Assembly: GCF_018446385.1 (NCBI RefSeq)
Contig: NC_055998.1
Coordinates: 73,898,744 to 73,962,743 of the forward strand
Direction: 5' to 3'
Source: Zingiber officinale
Lineage: Eukaryota > Streptophyta > Magnoliopsida > Zingiberales > Zingiberaceae
DNA length: 64,000 nt
In this document: positions 43,465 through 54,900 of the stretch, one piece after another
Layout of the letters: each line of letters opens with the position of its first letter
Position numbering within the stretch: position 1 is the first letter of the stretch
Program-made: the position numbers and the translations under genes
Notes under the pieces: generated by a model
What the model was told of the DNA's origin: nothing
The model's input: the letters and a program-made list of their open reading frames with translations, nothing else
Database searches by the model: none

Positions 43465-45360
43465 CTAAAAGATATACATAATATGCAACTCTTAAGGTTT
43501 ATATTATCCAACATGGAGAAATACATAAGTCAGTTTCAGGGAAAAAAAAAGTGACACCTAACTATTTTTTTTTAAAAAAAAATCTGCAGAATTTCTAAAT
43601 TCTGAATCTAGTCATATGTAAAATCAATTTTTCTATGAATGATCACTTAGTCAAATTCCTTCTAAAACAGACAAGCATCCTCTGCACAAATAAAAGAAAA
43701 GCTAAAAGGTCCTGAACTATGGAATTTGTGAATTTTCAGGCCAGTTGCAATAGCGTCAACTAATTTACGAAAACAATTTTTTGAAATTTTGTTTAAACAG
43801 ACAACATCTAGCAAGGCCAAGACAAAAGAAAAGGTAAATATCACGCATTACTAGTACTAACCTCATTGTCCAAAATAACAGATCTTAGCTACTAGTGAAA
43901 TTCCTGATTATGTTTTTCCTGTGTATAGAAATACACATGATAAAAGTGTTAACTTCGAACACAATTTAGCAGCAAAAAACTGAATATTTACAGATAGCAC
44001 AAGCTTAAATTCTAAACCATTTGTTCAGGAATGCATATAGGGAGGTACAAATACAATGATGATTTCATCAAGGGGGAAAAAAATTGAAGCACACTTCTCC
44101 AAAAAGAAATGGCCTTGACACATAATAGTGAAGACCTTGTCAGAACTATTCTAAATGACCTTGACAATTGAAGTGATTTATAAAATACTATAGTCAACTC
44201 AAAAATCTAAAGTCAACCAATGTGAGTAACTATCCCAATGTCTTATCTTAATTGGAAGAGATCGCCGATTACATCATGAACCACAAACCAAACTCAAACT
44301 ATTGCAGCATGCAAAGCGTAGTTCTTTCCTTTCAATTTCTTCATAGTAATAGTAATGGACACAACGGGGCTTGAAAGATCAGTAATAGGAGACATTAAGG
44401 AGGTAGTCAAAGAGTTTGACTTTTTACCATGTATCAGTAAGGTTCACATCATAGATTAACCTCATATCAGTAAGGTTCAATCCAGTTATCAGTCACATAA
44501 CATCTATGCATACACTAATATATTTTTGTTAACCATGGATATACTTGCACTTCCAATCCTCTGGATAAAGTTAGCTTCTTTCAATGGCGAGTTAGTAGTT
44601 GCACAATATGCAAATAAATCAAACTAAATTAATATAACAAATCTCTTGAACACTTCCATGGTTTGTGTAATCACATAACTGAGTAACAAACACTCTTCAT
44701 GGTTTACTATACAACTTACGAAGAAGACTTAATGAGAGTTCCTTCAAGAAAAACTGGATAGAAGTGGGATCAAACAGGTTTCAATACTCTTCATTTCAAA
44801 GATGCTATAACTAGATTGAATGCACAGGCAAATAAGTAAAATACAGATTACAAGCAAGAAATCAGCATTATCTCTTTATGAATTAGAACTAATTACTTCT
44901 TTATAGTCGTCCATAACACATTTCTAGGAAGGTACTAAAAACAACAATAAAAACCCCCTAATCTTTGGATTAAAAATTAAAAAAAGGAAGTGTGACTAAG
45001 TATAGGAAGTCATAATGCTAATAGATTAAACGAGCTTCAACTGAAGGATTACAAGACCAATTCAGCAAGAAAGTTCAGGCCTTTTAGAATTATCCACGGA
45101 TGAAAGAGAATTAATCCATGGGTTTAAAAAGAAACAATTTTTTTGATTCCATATGAGGCACAAACACGAAGAACCAGCTAAACCAGAAATCTACCCAGAT
45201 TAATTTGGCCATTTTGTTTCTTGCCAAAAAAATAAAAATAAAATAATCAACCAAATAACTTTGTTCCAGCACATGAATCCAAACAAAACCTAACCATTAG
45301 TGATTCCCTAAGGAAACAAAAGACAATTAGGCAAGAATCCAATAAAGAAAAGAGGGGAAA
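43465..45360. other. CACTA interior, unassigned
   Basis: AT-rich intron-like or intergenic sequence. No exon recognised; short open frames lack family features. Confidence 0.5.
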
Positions 45361-45439
45361 TTACCAGAGCGACGATGAAGATTCAACGCAGGATCAGGAT
45401 GGTTTGCTGCTGGATGGTAATGGTGGTACTATTTTTTCC

Positions 45440-45790
45440 CAACCAGGATTTGGACCGCGGCGCTTCTGCTAGGGCTCGCGGAGAGGGTAGTGGCTCGCGG
45501 CGAGGAAGGTGTCTGGCCGCTGCTGATTGGGCTTGCGGTGAGGAGACTGCTCGCGGAGAGGAAGGTGGCTCGAGGAGAGGAATAGGGTTCGCGGAGAGCT
45601 CCAGCTCGCGGATGCTCGCGGCGAGGAAGGTGCGGTGGCTCGCGGCGAGGAAGGTGGCTGGTCGCGAAGAGGAGCTCGCTCGTGGAGAGGGCGGTGGCTC
45701 GCGGAGAGGAGCTCGCTCGCGGAGAGGAAGGTGGCTAGGGCTCGCGGAGAGGAGCTCGCTCGCGGGCGGTGCTTTTTTTGATGCGACGCA
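45440..45790. repeat. GC-rich CTCGCGG minisatellite
   Basis: Many degenerate units of the type GGCTCGCGGAGAGGAAGGT in one direction. Open frames on both strands through this block (45375-45902 on +, 45888-45469 on -) give low-complexity Arg/Gly/Glu/Ser/Pro proteins, expected from such a repeat. A related GCGAGCC/CTCTCC block occurs in both TIRs at 18080-18290 and 23600-23810, including the shared GCGAGCCCTAGCAGA segment. Confidence 0.75.
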
Positions 45791-46074
45791 GCTTTTTTTT
45801 TTCTTCTTCCGCGGACTGGACCAACAAAAAAAACAAGCGAGACTGCGAGCAACGTGGCCGAGGTTTCACAACGCGGACGGAGAAGCAAGGGCGTCGATCT
45901 AGGAAGGAGAAGAGGCAGATGAGGTTGAGAGAGATGGTCGGAGGTTTAGGTTTAGGTTTAGACGAGAGAGATGGTCGTGTGAGGAAGGGGCGCGATATAG
46001 ATTTAGGTTTGGAGGGAACTTCACAGTGTTGCAATTTTGGCTGTGGGAATATTAAAATATTTTATTTTGGTTCA

Positions 46075-46291
46075 TTAACACCGGATTTTAAAAACCGCAG
46101 TTAAAATCGATGTCTATTAACGAAAAAAAAGGCGCTCATAGACATCGCCTAAAAAACCGATGTTTATGAGCTAAAATCTGCGCTCATAGACACCGGTTTT
46201 GAAAAAAACGGTGTAAAATACTCAAAGACATAGGTTTTTGCTTAAAACCGTTGTTGTTCCACTGATGTCTATGAGGGTTTTTGTTGTAGTG
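46075..46291. repeat. CACTA right terminus and subterminal repeats
   Basis: AACACCGG, GACATCG, AACCGATG and GACACCGGTTTT motifs lead to the terminal GTTTTTGTTGTAGTG. Confidence 0.88.
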
Positions 46292-46294
46292 GAG

Positions 46295-47417
46295 AGGGAG
46301 AGAGAGAGAGAGGTATTGGGTTTAAGTTTCTAAAATCTAATCAAGTCAATAATGAATTATGTATTAATTCTCTCTTAACCATATCAATATATAGTCCTAT
46401 TTAATGAGTTGGATTAGAAAGCCCAAATCTAACTCATTATGCCTTAACAAAAATTTGACCCATTAACCCCTTGGTTTGGTTCACAACTAAATCAAGTTGG
46501 TTCATGGATAAACTAAATTAGTTAATGTCTAACTCTTTCATAAGAGATATGGCTCATCCGCTCTTCCATTCTGATAAATATTTTTATATTTATTTTATAT
46601 ATGATTCAACCAAACATTATCTCTTGATCTGAGAATCTTATTCTCTAACTTGTTTTAAGTCTTTTAGAAACTTGTAGCGTGTGTGACCCAATAGGTTCCT
46701 GGTTTATCTTAGCTATCCATAATTAACTACTTAATTATGGAATGATCATGAGTGACACTTAGTAGTACATCATGATACCCAATTAATCGAAAAAATATAG
46801 TTGATCTTATAAATAATTCTGAACCTTTTAACAGTTACAGTGAGTTGTGCCTTGTTCTTTTCACTCATCTTATATCCACTTGGTTCAAGACAGTCTATGT
46901 ATCTGCACCCACTAGACTGACTACATCACACCTAGCCCAAATAATACTTTCTCATTCTACGGATTCAAATTACTTGTACATGTGTACAAAAGTCCCATAT
47001 TCTTAACATGTGGTGCTTTAGTCAAAGACTTTGAGTAATGATCCTAACGAGTGGTCATAAGGTATATGTCTCCTTGTAAGGAGCGGTGAATCCTCTGTGG
47101 GCTATCCAAATACCTTTGGTCACTTCAACTTATACCCAATTATCTTGGATCCACACCTCCAAGAGATGTTTACTTAAGATGTCAAAGTATAAGTCTCCAT
47201 GACCAAGATGACTTGTATACCTTAAGTTGAAGGAAACTTACACTCAGGCTGCAGTAAGAACTTCATAGGCATTTCCATATATGTAGAGAGTCATATAAAG
47301 TCCTATAGTAAGCCACTCTATTGAAATAGTTACCAAAACTATCATCCACATTTAACTCTCGACATCCCAATATCTCCAGCTAGCAAGAAACGACTGCTTG
47401 GTTGAACTAAAAAGTAT
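46295..47417 (-). repeat. copia LTR, continuation
   Basis: Continues the LTR interrupted at 39384; includes a CT/GA-rich tract (46295-46313) at the junction. 46690-47410 is homologous in the same orientation to 51180-51880 (for example CTTATATCCACTTGGTTCA against CTTATACCCACTTGGTTCA). It ends at the TSD AGTAT of the next insertion. Confidence 0.75.
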
Positions 47418-47744
47418 TGTAGGACCGTTGGGTCGGCTAGGAGGGGGTTGTTGGATAGTCCTGTAGAATAAAACAAACAACCCTTCCTTGAACTCTTTAA
47501 GCTAACACTTGTATATATAAAGTAAGCCGATAAACTAAAAGCATAAAGAAAAGGCGAGGCACAAAGATTTACTTGGTTACAACCAAGGAGGTTGTTAATC
47601 CAAGGAAGATTAAGCTCACTAAAAACTCCTTCAGACGGAGAAGCCTCATACAGCGTTGAAGTGCAGAAAACAGAAGCTCAACTCTAGACTAAAGCTAACA
47701 AGCATTGGAATTACAATTTAGAGTTCGTTATAAAGCTTCTGGAC

Positions 47745-47768
47745 CAAGGCTATATTTATAGCCTTGGT
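47745..47768. promoter_or_regulatory. Palindromic TATA region of LTR
   Basis: CCAAGGCTATA-TT-TATAGCCTTGG, a perfect 11-bp inverted repeat around two bases. The minus-strand TATAAATATAG fits a TATA box. Conserved in the other LTR at about 50241-50264. Confidence 0.6.
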
Positions 47769-47859
47769 CGGGGCGCCTGGAAGGGTTCCGGGCGCGCTGG
47801 GGGGGATAAAACTTATCCCCCAATGTTCAGATCGAGTCAAAACTCGATCTGGTCAATTT

Positions 47860-47965
47860 TACTACTCCGGGCGCCCCGGAGGGTTCCGGGCGCCCCGGAG
47901 GGTTACGGGCGCCCCGGAGGGCTCCGGGCGCCCCGGAGGGCTCCGGGCGCCCCGGACTGCTCCTG
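47860..47965. repeat. GGGCGCCCCGGAGGGTTCC minisatellite
   Basis: Five units of about 20 bp in this LTR, about three in the right LTR (50365-50412), so unit number has changed since insertion or at it. Confidence 0.85.
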
Positions 47966-48469
47966 GCGTCCTGGAGCCCAAAGTCAATAGTTGTTGACTT
48001 TTTCATCTGAAACTTCTTCTCTGGTTTAGTCCCGCCTCGGTCCGGTTCTTCTCCTCCGGATCCGCTCGCTTGGGTGATCTCTGCCATCCGGAAAAGGGCT
48101 CACCCGAACCCAACTTTGGGTCTTCTCGAGCAGCCTTCTGCTCCATCTTCTCGTCCCTTGGAATCGCTGCGTGTTTCCTTCTCGTCCACCAGCGTACTCA
48201 TCCGCAGTCTTCGTCCCTTGGTCGCACCGCGTGCCGACCTTCTCGCTAGCTGCGTCTCTTGCTCCCCGAGCAATCTTCTCGGAACCACCGCAAGCTTCCT
48301 TCTCGCCCACCGGGTACTCTTCTTGTCCCGTGCCGTCCTTCTTGCTAGCTGTGTCTTCCGCTCGAGTACCTGTGCTCCTAAGCTCCTGCACACTTAGACA
48401 CAAGGTTAAAACAACGCATGACCTAACTTAACTTGTTGATCACACCAAAACAACCTTGGGGTTCCAACA

Positions 48470-48484
48470 ATCTCCCCCTTTTTA
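48470..48484 (-). promoter_or_regulatory. Polypurine tract of gag-only element
   Basis: ATCTCCCCCTTTTTA on +, i.e. TAAAAAGGGGGAGAT on -, directly next to the LTR. Same tract type as 10826-10843 and 56060-56075. Confidence 0.85.
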
Positions 48485-49093
48485 GTGTGATCAACCCAAG
48501 TTAAGCTAGGGTTATAAATAGACATAGAATAAAAATAATTTATTGCAATAACATGCAACATGATAGAAAAAATTGAATTTCAAAAATTTCAAATTTTAAT
48601 TTTCAATTTTCTACCTCCCCCTAGACTTATACTTTCCCTTCTCCCCCTTTGATCACAATAAAAATGGGGTTTCAAGAAAAACAATATAAGGGTTTGATAC
48701 TTAGAAAAATTATAGAAATCTATTTCAATATTTTTCGGAGAAAAAATATTTCCAAGTTAAAGAAAAAAGAATTTCTAAGTCAAAGACCGACTTTTGAAAA
48801 ATTTCTAAGTTTTCACCAAAAATAAATCTTTTTAAGCCCAAAAATTTATGAAAGAAAATTGATAGCATTAAAAAAATTTTTTCATAACTTCACAAATTGC
48901 ACTTTTTCAAATTTAAAGCCACAGATATTAAACATGCAATAATTTGTATCATGTTAATTTCTATTATTTTTTGAATTTCAACTTCACAAAAATATTCAAA
49001 TAGCATAGATTCTAACTTGATAAAATTTTTCGACAATATAAAAAATTCTTTCGGCAATGTACAAAATTCGTTTGAAAGAATATTTTGTAATTT

Positions 49094-49663
49094 TCAAGAA
49101 TTTTTTAACAACAAAAATTCTAATTTACAGGAATCTATTAACAATAGATTTCTTAATCTGAAACACCTTTTCGGTGACTCAATTTCTAAATCGCAAAATT
49201 CTTTCGAGAGAGTAATTTTTAATTCAGCAAAATCTTTAGATCCGGAAAAAGTTTTCGAAAAAATACTTTGTGATTCGCAAGAATCTTTCGTCAAAACATT
49301 TTGTAATTCGAAAAATTCTTTCGATGATTCAATTTTTGATTCGCAAAAATCTTCAGGTAATTTGATTAATTGAACCAGTTGTTCAGAGGTTCGAGTCCAT
49401 ACCTTAGTTACCTCGTCGACCGTTGGTTCTCCCCTTGTTGAATTACTTTCTTCCGAAGATTCTCCCCCTTCATTGATCTCGGGATGTACTTCGGCTGTTG
49501 GGGCTGTCTCGGTAATTTCTTCCGTCTCGGATTCTGATGACGGCTCGATGTCTATTGAGGGGATGACTTCAATCGGTTCTTCGTAGAGTTTTAAGAACTT
49601 TTCCCAAAGTTCTTTTGAGCTGTTGTATTCGTCGATTTTTTTGAGATCTTCATTTGGTATCAC
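49094..49663 (-). CDS. Gag C-terminal part with repeated S-K-E-F motifs
   Basis: 189 codons on the minus strand: a Sirevirus gag-like start (NEDLKKIDEYNSSKELWEKF), then an acidic Ser/Glu-rich stretch. Next come six or more imperfect repeats of 14-16 residues built on L..SKEF/FCDSE/FFELQ (for example LPEDFCESKIESSKEFFELQ). No zinc knuckle, protease or later domain is seen. The frame stops at 49676 separate it from the upstream piece, and only one internal frame is open on this strand. Function unknown; I infer a particle or RNA-binding role from its position in the element. Confidence 0.6.
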   Translation of the reverse strand: MIPNEDLKKIDEYNSSKELWEKFLKLYEEPIEVIPSIDIEPSSESETEEITETAPTAEVHPEINEGGESSEESNSTRGEPTVDEVTKVWTRTSEQLVQLIKLPEDFCESKIESSKEFFELQNVLTKDSCESQSIFSKTFSGSKDFAELKITLSKEFCDLEIESPKRCFRLRNLLLIDSCKLEFLLLKNS

Positions 49664-49678
49664 GGTTAGGAGATGAAA

Positions 49679-49891
49679 TTATGCCCGTCCGTTTGTCATC
49701 GATTCGTTACGTTGCTTTTTGTTCCAGAGACGTAGATCGAGTCTTTCTCCGTTCGTGTTCTTCGGTTCTTCATAACCATATTTTAAAATTAAAGAAATAC
49801 CAAGGTCTGAGTTAAGGTATACCTCCATTTGTTTCTTCCATGAAGAAAACTCCCCCTCGAATGCTGGTGGATATTCGCTAGCTCCGGCCAT
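49679..49891 (-). CDS. Gag N-terminal part, Sirevirus type
   Basis: 70 codons from ATG 49891: MAGASEYPPAFEGEFSSWKK, then MEVYLNSDLGISLILKYGYE and a charged end with LWNKKQRNESMTNGRA before TAA at 49681-49679. The W..QMEVYL..D pattern matches the N-terminus of copia gags. A stop only about 15 nt from the next piece suggests one original frame broken by a point change. Confidence 0.7.
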   Translation of the reverse strand: MAGASEYPPAFEGEFSSWKKQMEVYLNSDLGISLILKYGYEEPKNTNGERLDLRLWNKKQRNESMTNGRA

Positions 49892-49936
49892 CGTTTTGTT
49901 GCTTCAGACGGCGGTTAGTCCTTCTGAGGCCGGCTA

Positions 49937-50881
49937 GGAGGGGGTTGTTGGATAGTCCTGTAGAATAAAACAAACAACCCTTCCTCGAACTCTTTAAGCT
50001 AACACTTGTATATATAAAGTAAGCCGATAAACTAAAAGCATAAAGAAAAAGTGAGGCACAAAGATTTACTTGGTTACAACCAAGGAGGTTGTTAATCCAA
50101 GGAAGATTAAGCTCACTAAAAACTCCTTCAGACGGAGAAGCCTCGTACAGCGTTGAAGTGCAGAAAACAGAAGCTCAACTCTAGACTAAAGCTAACAAGC
50201 GTTGGAATTACAATTCAGAGTTCGTTATAAAGCTTCTGGACCAAGGCTATATTTATAGCCTTGGTCGGGGCATTTGGAATGGTTCCGGGCGCCCTGGGGG
50301 GATAAAACTTATCCTCCAACGTTCAGATCGAGTCAAAACTCGATCTGGTCAATTTTACTACTCAGGGCGCCCCGGAGGGCTCCGGGCGCCCCGGATTGCT
50401 CCGGGCGCCCTGGAGCCCAAAGTCAACAATTGTTGACTTTTTCGTCCGGGACTTCTTCTCTGTTTTAGTCCGGCCTCGGTCCGGTTCTTCTCCTCCGGAT
50501 CCGCTCGCTTGGGTGATCTCTGCCATCCGGAAAAGGGCTCACCCGAACCCAACTTTGGGTCTTCTCGAGCAGCCTTCCACTCCGGCTTCTCGTCCCTCGG
50601 AATCGCTGCGTGTTTCCTTCTCGTCCACCAGCGTACTCATCCGCAGTCTTTGTCCCTCGGTCGCACCTCGTAACCACCGCCCGCTTCCTTCTCGTCCACC
50701 TAGGTACTCTTCCGCAGCGCCTCATCCCTCGGATGCACCGCGTGCCGTCCTTCTTGCTAGCTGCATCTTCCGCTCGAGTACCTGTGCTCCTAAGCTCCTG
50801 CACACTTAGACACAAGGTTAAAACAACGCGGGACCTAACTTAACTTGTTGATCACACCAAAACAACCTTGGGGTTCCAACA
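49937..50881 (-). repeat. 5' LTR of gag-only element, start deleted
   Basis: Similar to 47418-48469 from CCGGCTAGGAGGGGG onward, to the same GTTCCAACA end. The first ~20 bp of the LTR and the primer site are missing: gag leader sequence (GGCGGTTAGTCCTTCTGAG) runs straight into CCGGCTAGG. Confidence 0.85.
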
Positions 50882-51883
50882 AGTATAATCTGTGCTAGTC
50901 TTACAAAATTGATGATGTCTAAATGCACCAATTCGACGATTAGAAAAATTTCAATACATTCATAATTTCACATATAGAGATAATCATAAGTTGTGATCTA
51001 AACATAAATTCTCTCATGCTATGAATCGTATTACGGGCATTCAGTAAATGAGTTTAGGACTATTCAAATATATAATATGCACTCAAATAATAAATCTATA
51101 TTTATCAATTATATAGTAAAATCATAAGATGATTGCTTAGGACATCCCTCAAAATCTAACAATATGTTCCGATTATGTTGGTCATTCATAATTAATCACT
51201 AATTACAAATAGATCATGAGTGACACCTAGCAATATATCATGGCTACCAATTGATGAAATCAATGGTTGATCTCAAAACTACTTTTTGAACCCTTCAGCA
51301 ACTATATCTCAGCAACCACTTTTTGAACCGATTATGCATTGTTCCTTTCACCATCTTATACCCACTTGGTTCAGTACATGATCTATTTGCCAGTCCCTCT
51401 AGGCTGATTATATCATACCTAACCTAAGTCTTCCTTCCTTGTCATGTGGATTTAAATTACTCAGACATGTGTTCAAGAGTACTATACTTTTGACATGTGA
51501 TGTTTTGGCCAAAGACTTTGAGTAACAATCTTGATAAGCGGCAGTAAGGTATACATCTCCTCTTTCAAGGAGTGGTAAATCCTCTGTAGGTTATCTAAAC
51601 ACTTTCAAATACTTTGAATATACCTAATCATCCTACATCCACACCTATAAGAAGATGTTTACTTAAAATATCAAAGTATACACTTTCATGATCAAGATGA
51701 CTTGAAAACCTCAAGTCAAAGGAAACTTGCACTTAAGCTGCAATGATACCTTCATTGGCATACCTAGATATATAGAGAATCATATGAAGTCTCATCGCGG
51801 GTCACTCTAATGAACTAGTTACTATAACTAGCATGCACGTTTAATTATCGACATCCCAACAGCTAGTGAGGAGCAACTGCTTA
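50882..51883 (-). repeat. copia LTR, second unit
   Basis: 51180-51880 repeats 46690-47410. The stretch 50890-51160 repeats sequence at 54972-55115 and 63065-63208 (for example GGGCATTCAGTAAATGAGTTTAGG against GGGCATTTAGTAAATGAGTTTAAG). So a unit of about 1 kb occurs twice in tandem once later insertions are removed. Confidence 0.7.
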
Positions 51884-51918
51884 TGTAATATACCCAATAC
51901 ATATATTTTAAATATAAT

Positions 51919-51955
<37 letters not shown>

Positions 51956-54900
51956 CAGGAGAAAAATACTAAACTAATTAAAATTTAATATAATAGAATT
52001 TATATATGAAAATATGGATAAAATAATTGATAATAAATAAATAAATATAAAAGAGTTTATGAGAATTTTAGGGATTTTCTTATATTTTTATGGATTTTAA
52101 ATGAAACGTTTTAGATTTTATGAGGATAATTAGCTAGGATTTAAAGTTTGTTCAAAAATACTCTAATTAAAGGAGGAGTTGATTGAGAGAAAGTGAGGTT
52201 TTTAGATATTAAACCCTAAGTTCAATTTACGTCTTCCCCTTCCTTCCCTCCCCACGAGTGCGACATCGCGTGCTCGATCGACGACTTCGTCTGCGTGCCA
52301 ACCACCGATGCCACTCATCTGCCCATGCAATCGGCCGATGCTGGCGCAGCATCCATCCTCTTCCCTCTGCATCGCCTGCCCACCCACGAGCTCGCGGCGA
52401 TGTTCCGCCACATGAGCAATCGTGTCGCCACAGTACCGTGCCCACCGGCAGCAAGAAGTTTTAGCCGCCGACCATCTTAGTTCACCCCTCCGTCAGCGGT
52501 GGTTGCTACCCACCGAGCACCGTTCGTAAGCAGCTTCTTATCTGTGACCGTCGTTGCTTGCTCTCCCGGTCCACTACCATTTTCTTGCAAGCCACCATCC
52601 TTGCAAGCAGCCGCCGTTGGACCTACACCTCTGTTCCAGAGGGTCGCGATGTCACCTGACCCACCGCCGGAGGCAGGACAATGCCAGTTGTAGTTGCCAC
52701 CTCCAGTCTTAGCTCCCCTCGCTAGCGAACGTCGCCGAAGGCCACTGTTTCCCCGGATGAACTCATGTTCGGCATGCTCACACATACCCAACTGCCACTA
52801 ATGCGGTTGGCATCATCCACGCGGTTGCAGCAGCCCACTGCCGCCCCCTGAGAGGTGTCACAAAGAAGAAGAGGTAGCGCATTAGGAGTGGGGTAATGAG
52901 ATCTCACCTTGGTTTAATGATTCATTAGTTGGATAATTTCATACATTGATTACTTAGTAATGTGTGTTTGAGTGATTAATTGAATAATCAACTAAATTAT
53001 TTAGTTAGTTGAATAGAGTTATTAACCAATTTAGTAATTGGGTGATTGATTAATCTAATAGTTGAAATAAAATGAGGAGTTGGATGATCATTAAATGAAT
53101 TCGTTATTGTTATTAATAGAGAAGGATTTGAATTGGTTACATTAGATTAATTTATTGCCCAGCTTAATAATTAATGATGGATTAGATAGTTATAGGTGTA
53201 TGGAACAATTAGTAATGCAATTATATTATTTGATTGATGAACAAGTTGATGAATAAGTTTACCAGGAGATTGATTTTTTGATTGATTAATAAATTATAGA
53301 TTGATTAAAGAATTGGATAGGTTAAGCAATTAATAAACCTATCACTTAATTGGAAGTTTGTAATTTAATAAGGGTTAGGTTAATGAGTTAATATAAGTTA
53401 AGAGTTAATCAAGTTATTGATTTACTTAATTAATTTGATACTTAATAGAATTGGTGATTGACTAAGGGAGATTTAAAGGAGTAATATATGAATTAACCGA
53501 TAGGTTGATATCCTATATTGGTAGGATTACACTAGTTCTTAGTTTTGCTTCATATCCTATATTTGTTGGATTCGATCTTGAGACAGTTCCTCTGACTAGA
53601 AGATGATTTGGATACGCTACATTGAGATGGGTAGTTTTGATTATATTGCATGATTATTTACTGCTATATTTTGATTAGGATGCAGTTACTCGTTTATCTT
53701 AAATTTGTTCTATATTGCTCCTGAGTTTGATACCTTATTGTTTGTCCTTATATGTTGACCTATTATTTGATAACTATGTAGTCTAACTTGTTATTCCTAC
53801 TCATTTATCTTAAATCTGTTCTATATTGCTCCTGAGTTTGATACCTTATTGTTTGTCATTATATGTTGACCTATTATAACTATGTAGTCTAACTTGTTAT
53901 TCCTGCTTGAGTTGGTTATACATGTAGGATATTACCAGACCATAGTATAGTTGTGATCATATGCTCGTGTATCTATACCGTATATATGGTTATATACTTA
54001 GGCTCGTACCTATACGTGTTAGATACTATACTGTAGAAAGTAGTAGAGTATTCTACTTGGGTATCTATTTTGGATTGTCATCTATGACTACTTGATTATG
54101 ACCTCATTGTTTTGGGGTATTTTTGATGGTATCATAGAGTTAGTTGAAATATTACTACTAGATGACTAGTATTTTCTTAAAGAGATTGGTTGATTATTTT
54201 GCTTGCTGTTGTTATATTGATATGTATCTTGATTGCCCATGAGATATTTGTGGTAGTGAGTTCGCATGCATTCTGCAGCTAGATAGCTATGTATATAGTT
54301 GGTCTGCCCATGAGACACCTAGTAGCAAGTTCGCATGCAGTCAAGATTTGTTATATGTTGGTTATGCATTTGTATGTGTAGGGTTGGAGCATGCTTTATG
54401 TACTCCCGAGTTATTGGTTATACTTGGTCGAGCTGGTGAGTTGAGAGTTATGTGGTTGTTTATGTTTTTATTAGTAGTTGATTCTACTACTACTCTTAAT
54501 TATATAGTAGCTATGTTATCTAAGACTACATCCTTTGATTTTCTATTAGTGTATTATCTATGCACTATTTTCTTCTACCCACTGAGTGTTTTATACTCAC
54601 TACCCATTATTTTTATTTGATCTTCCAGGTCAGCAGATAGAGGATATGTGTCGCTCAGAGGTCCTGACTATCAGTCCCACTCAAGTTCAGATTTTTGTTC
54701 AAGTTATTTTCCGCTACATATATTTATAGTTTTCTTTCTATATCAAATGTTTGAGTGTTGGTGTTATATTTATTAGTTAGAATGATTACATATTCATGCA
54801 TACATACACGCATTGGTATTATAAATGTTAGCACGCCTTTTCATTGGCATTTCTATCTAGCTAGTGTTGTACTGGCTTGAATTTGTTTGGTATCGATTAT

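Larger units (their letters stand above)
39385..46291. mobile_element. Non-autonomous CACTA (En/Spm) element with captured exons
   Basis: 6,907 bp with CACTACAACAAAAAC at 39385 and the inverted GTTTTTGTTGTAGTG at 46291, flanked by 3-bp TSD GAG (39382-39384 and 46292-46294). Subterminal regions (39400-39710 and 46075-46285) are full of ACATCGGTTTT/AACCGATGT motifs in both orientations, as expected for transposase binding in CACTA elements. No transposase frame is visible. Minus-strand exons of O-GlcNAc transferase (SEC type) and PP1 inhibitor-2 are inside. Confidence 0.92.
47418..48469 (-). repeat. 3' LTR of gag-only element
   Basis: 1,052 bp. Holds a palindromic TATA region (47745-47768), a GGGCGCCCCGGAGGG minisatellite (47860-47965) and many CTTCTCG/CGTCCC motifs. 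The right LTR matches it closely. Confidence 0.88.
47418..50881 (-). mobile_element. Gag-only Sirevirus-like element (TR-GAG/LARD type)
   Basis: TGTAGGACC...GTTCCAACA, with TSD AGTAT (47413-47417 and 50882-50886). LTRs 47418-48469 and about 49937-50881. A polypurine tract in minus orientation follows the left LTR. The 1.5-kb interior holds only a gag-like frame in two pieces. No protease, integrase or RT, so it would depend on another Sirevirus for movement. Confidence 0.88.

Noticed and set aside
45375-45902. 175-codon ORF rich in Arg/Gly, with a 139-codon antisense partner
   Set aside because: Both read through the CTCGCGG minisatellite; low complexity and no domain.
47764-48431. Several overlapping ORFs in six frames (also 50274-50843)
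   Set aside because: They fall in LTRs with GGGCGCC repeats and are duplicated in the paired LTR; not coding in any element model.
49017-49373. 118-codon ORF rich in Asn, Phe and Ser on +
   Set aside because: It is the antisense of the gag repeat domain at 49663-49094; the minus frame fits the element better. Noted because both strands are open.
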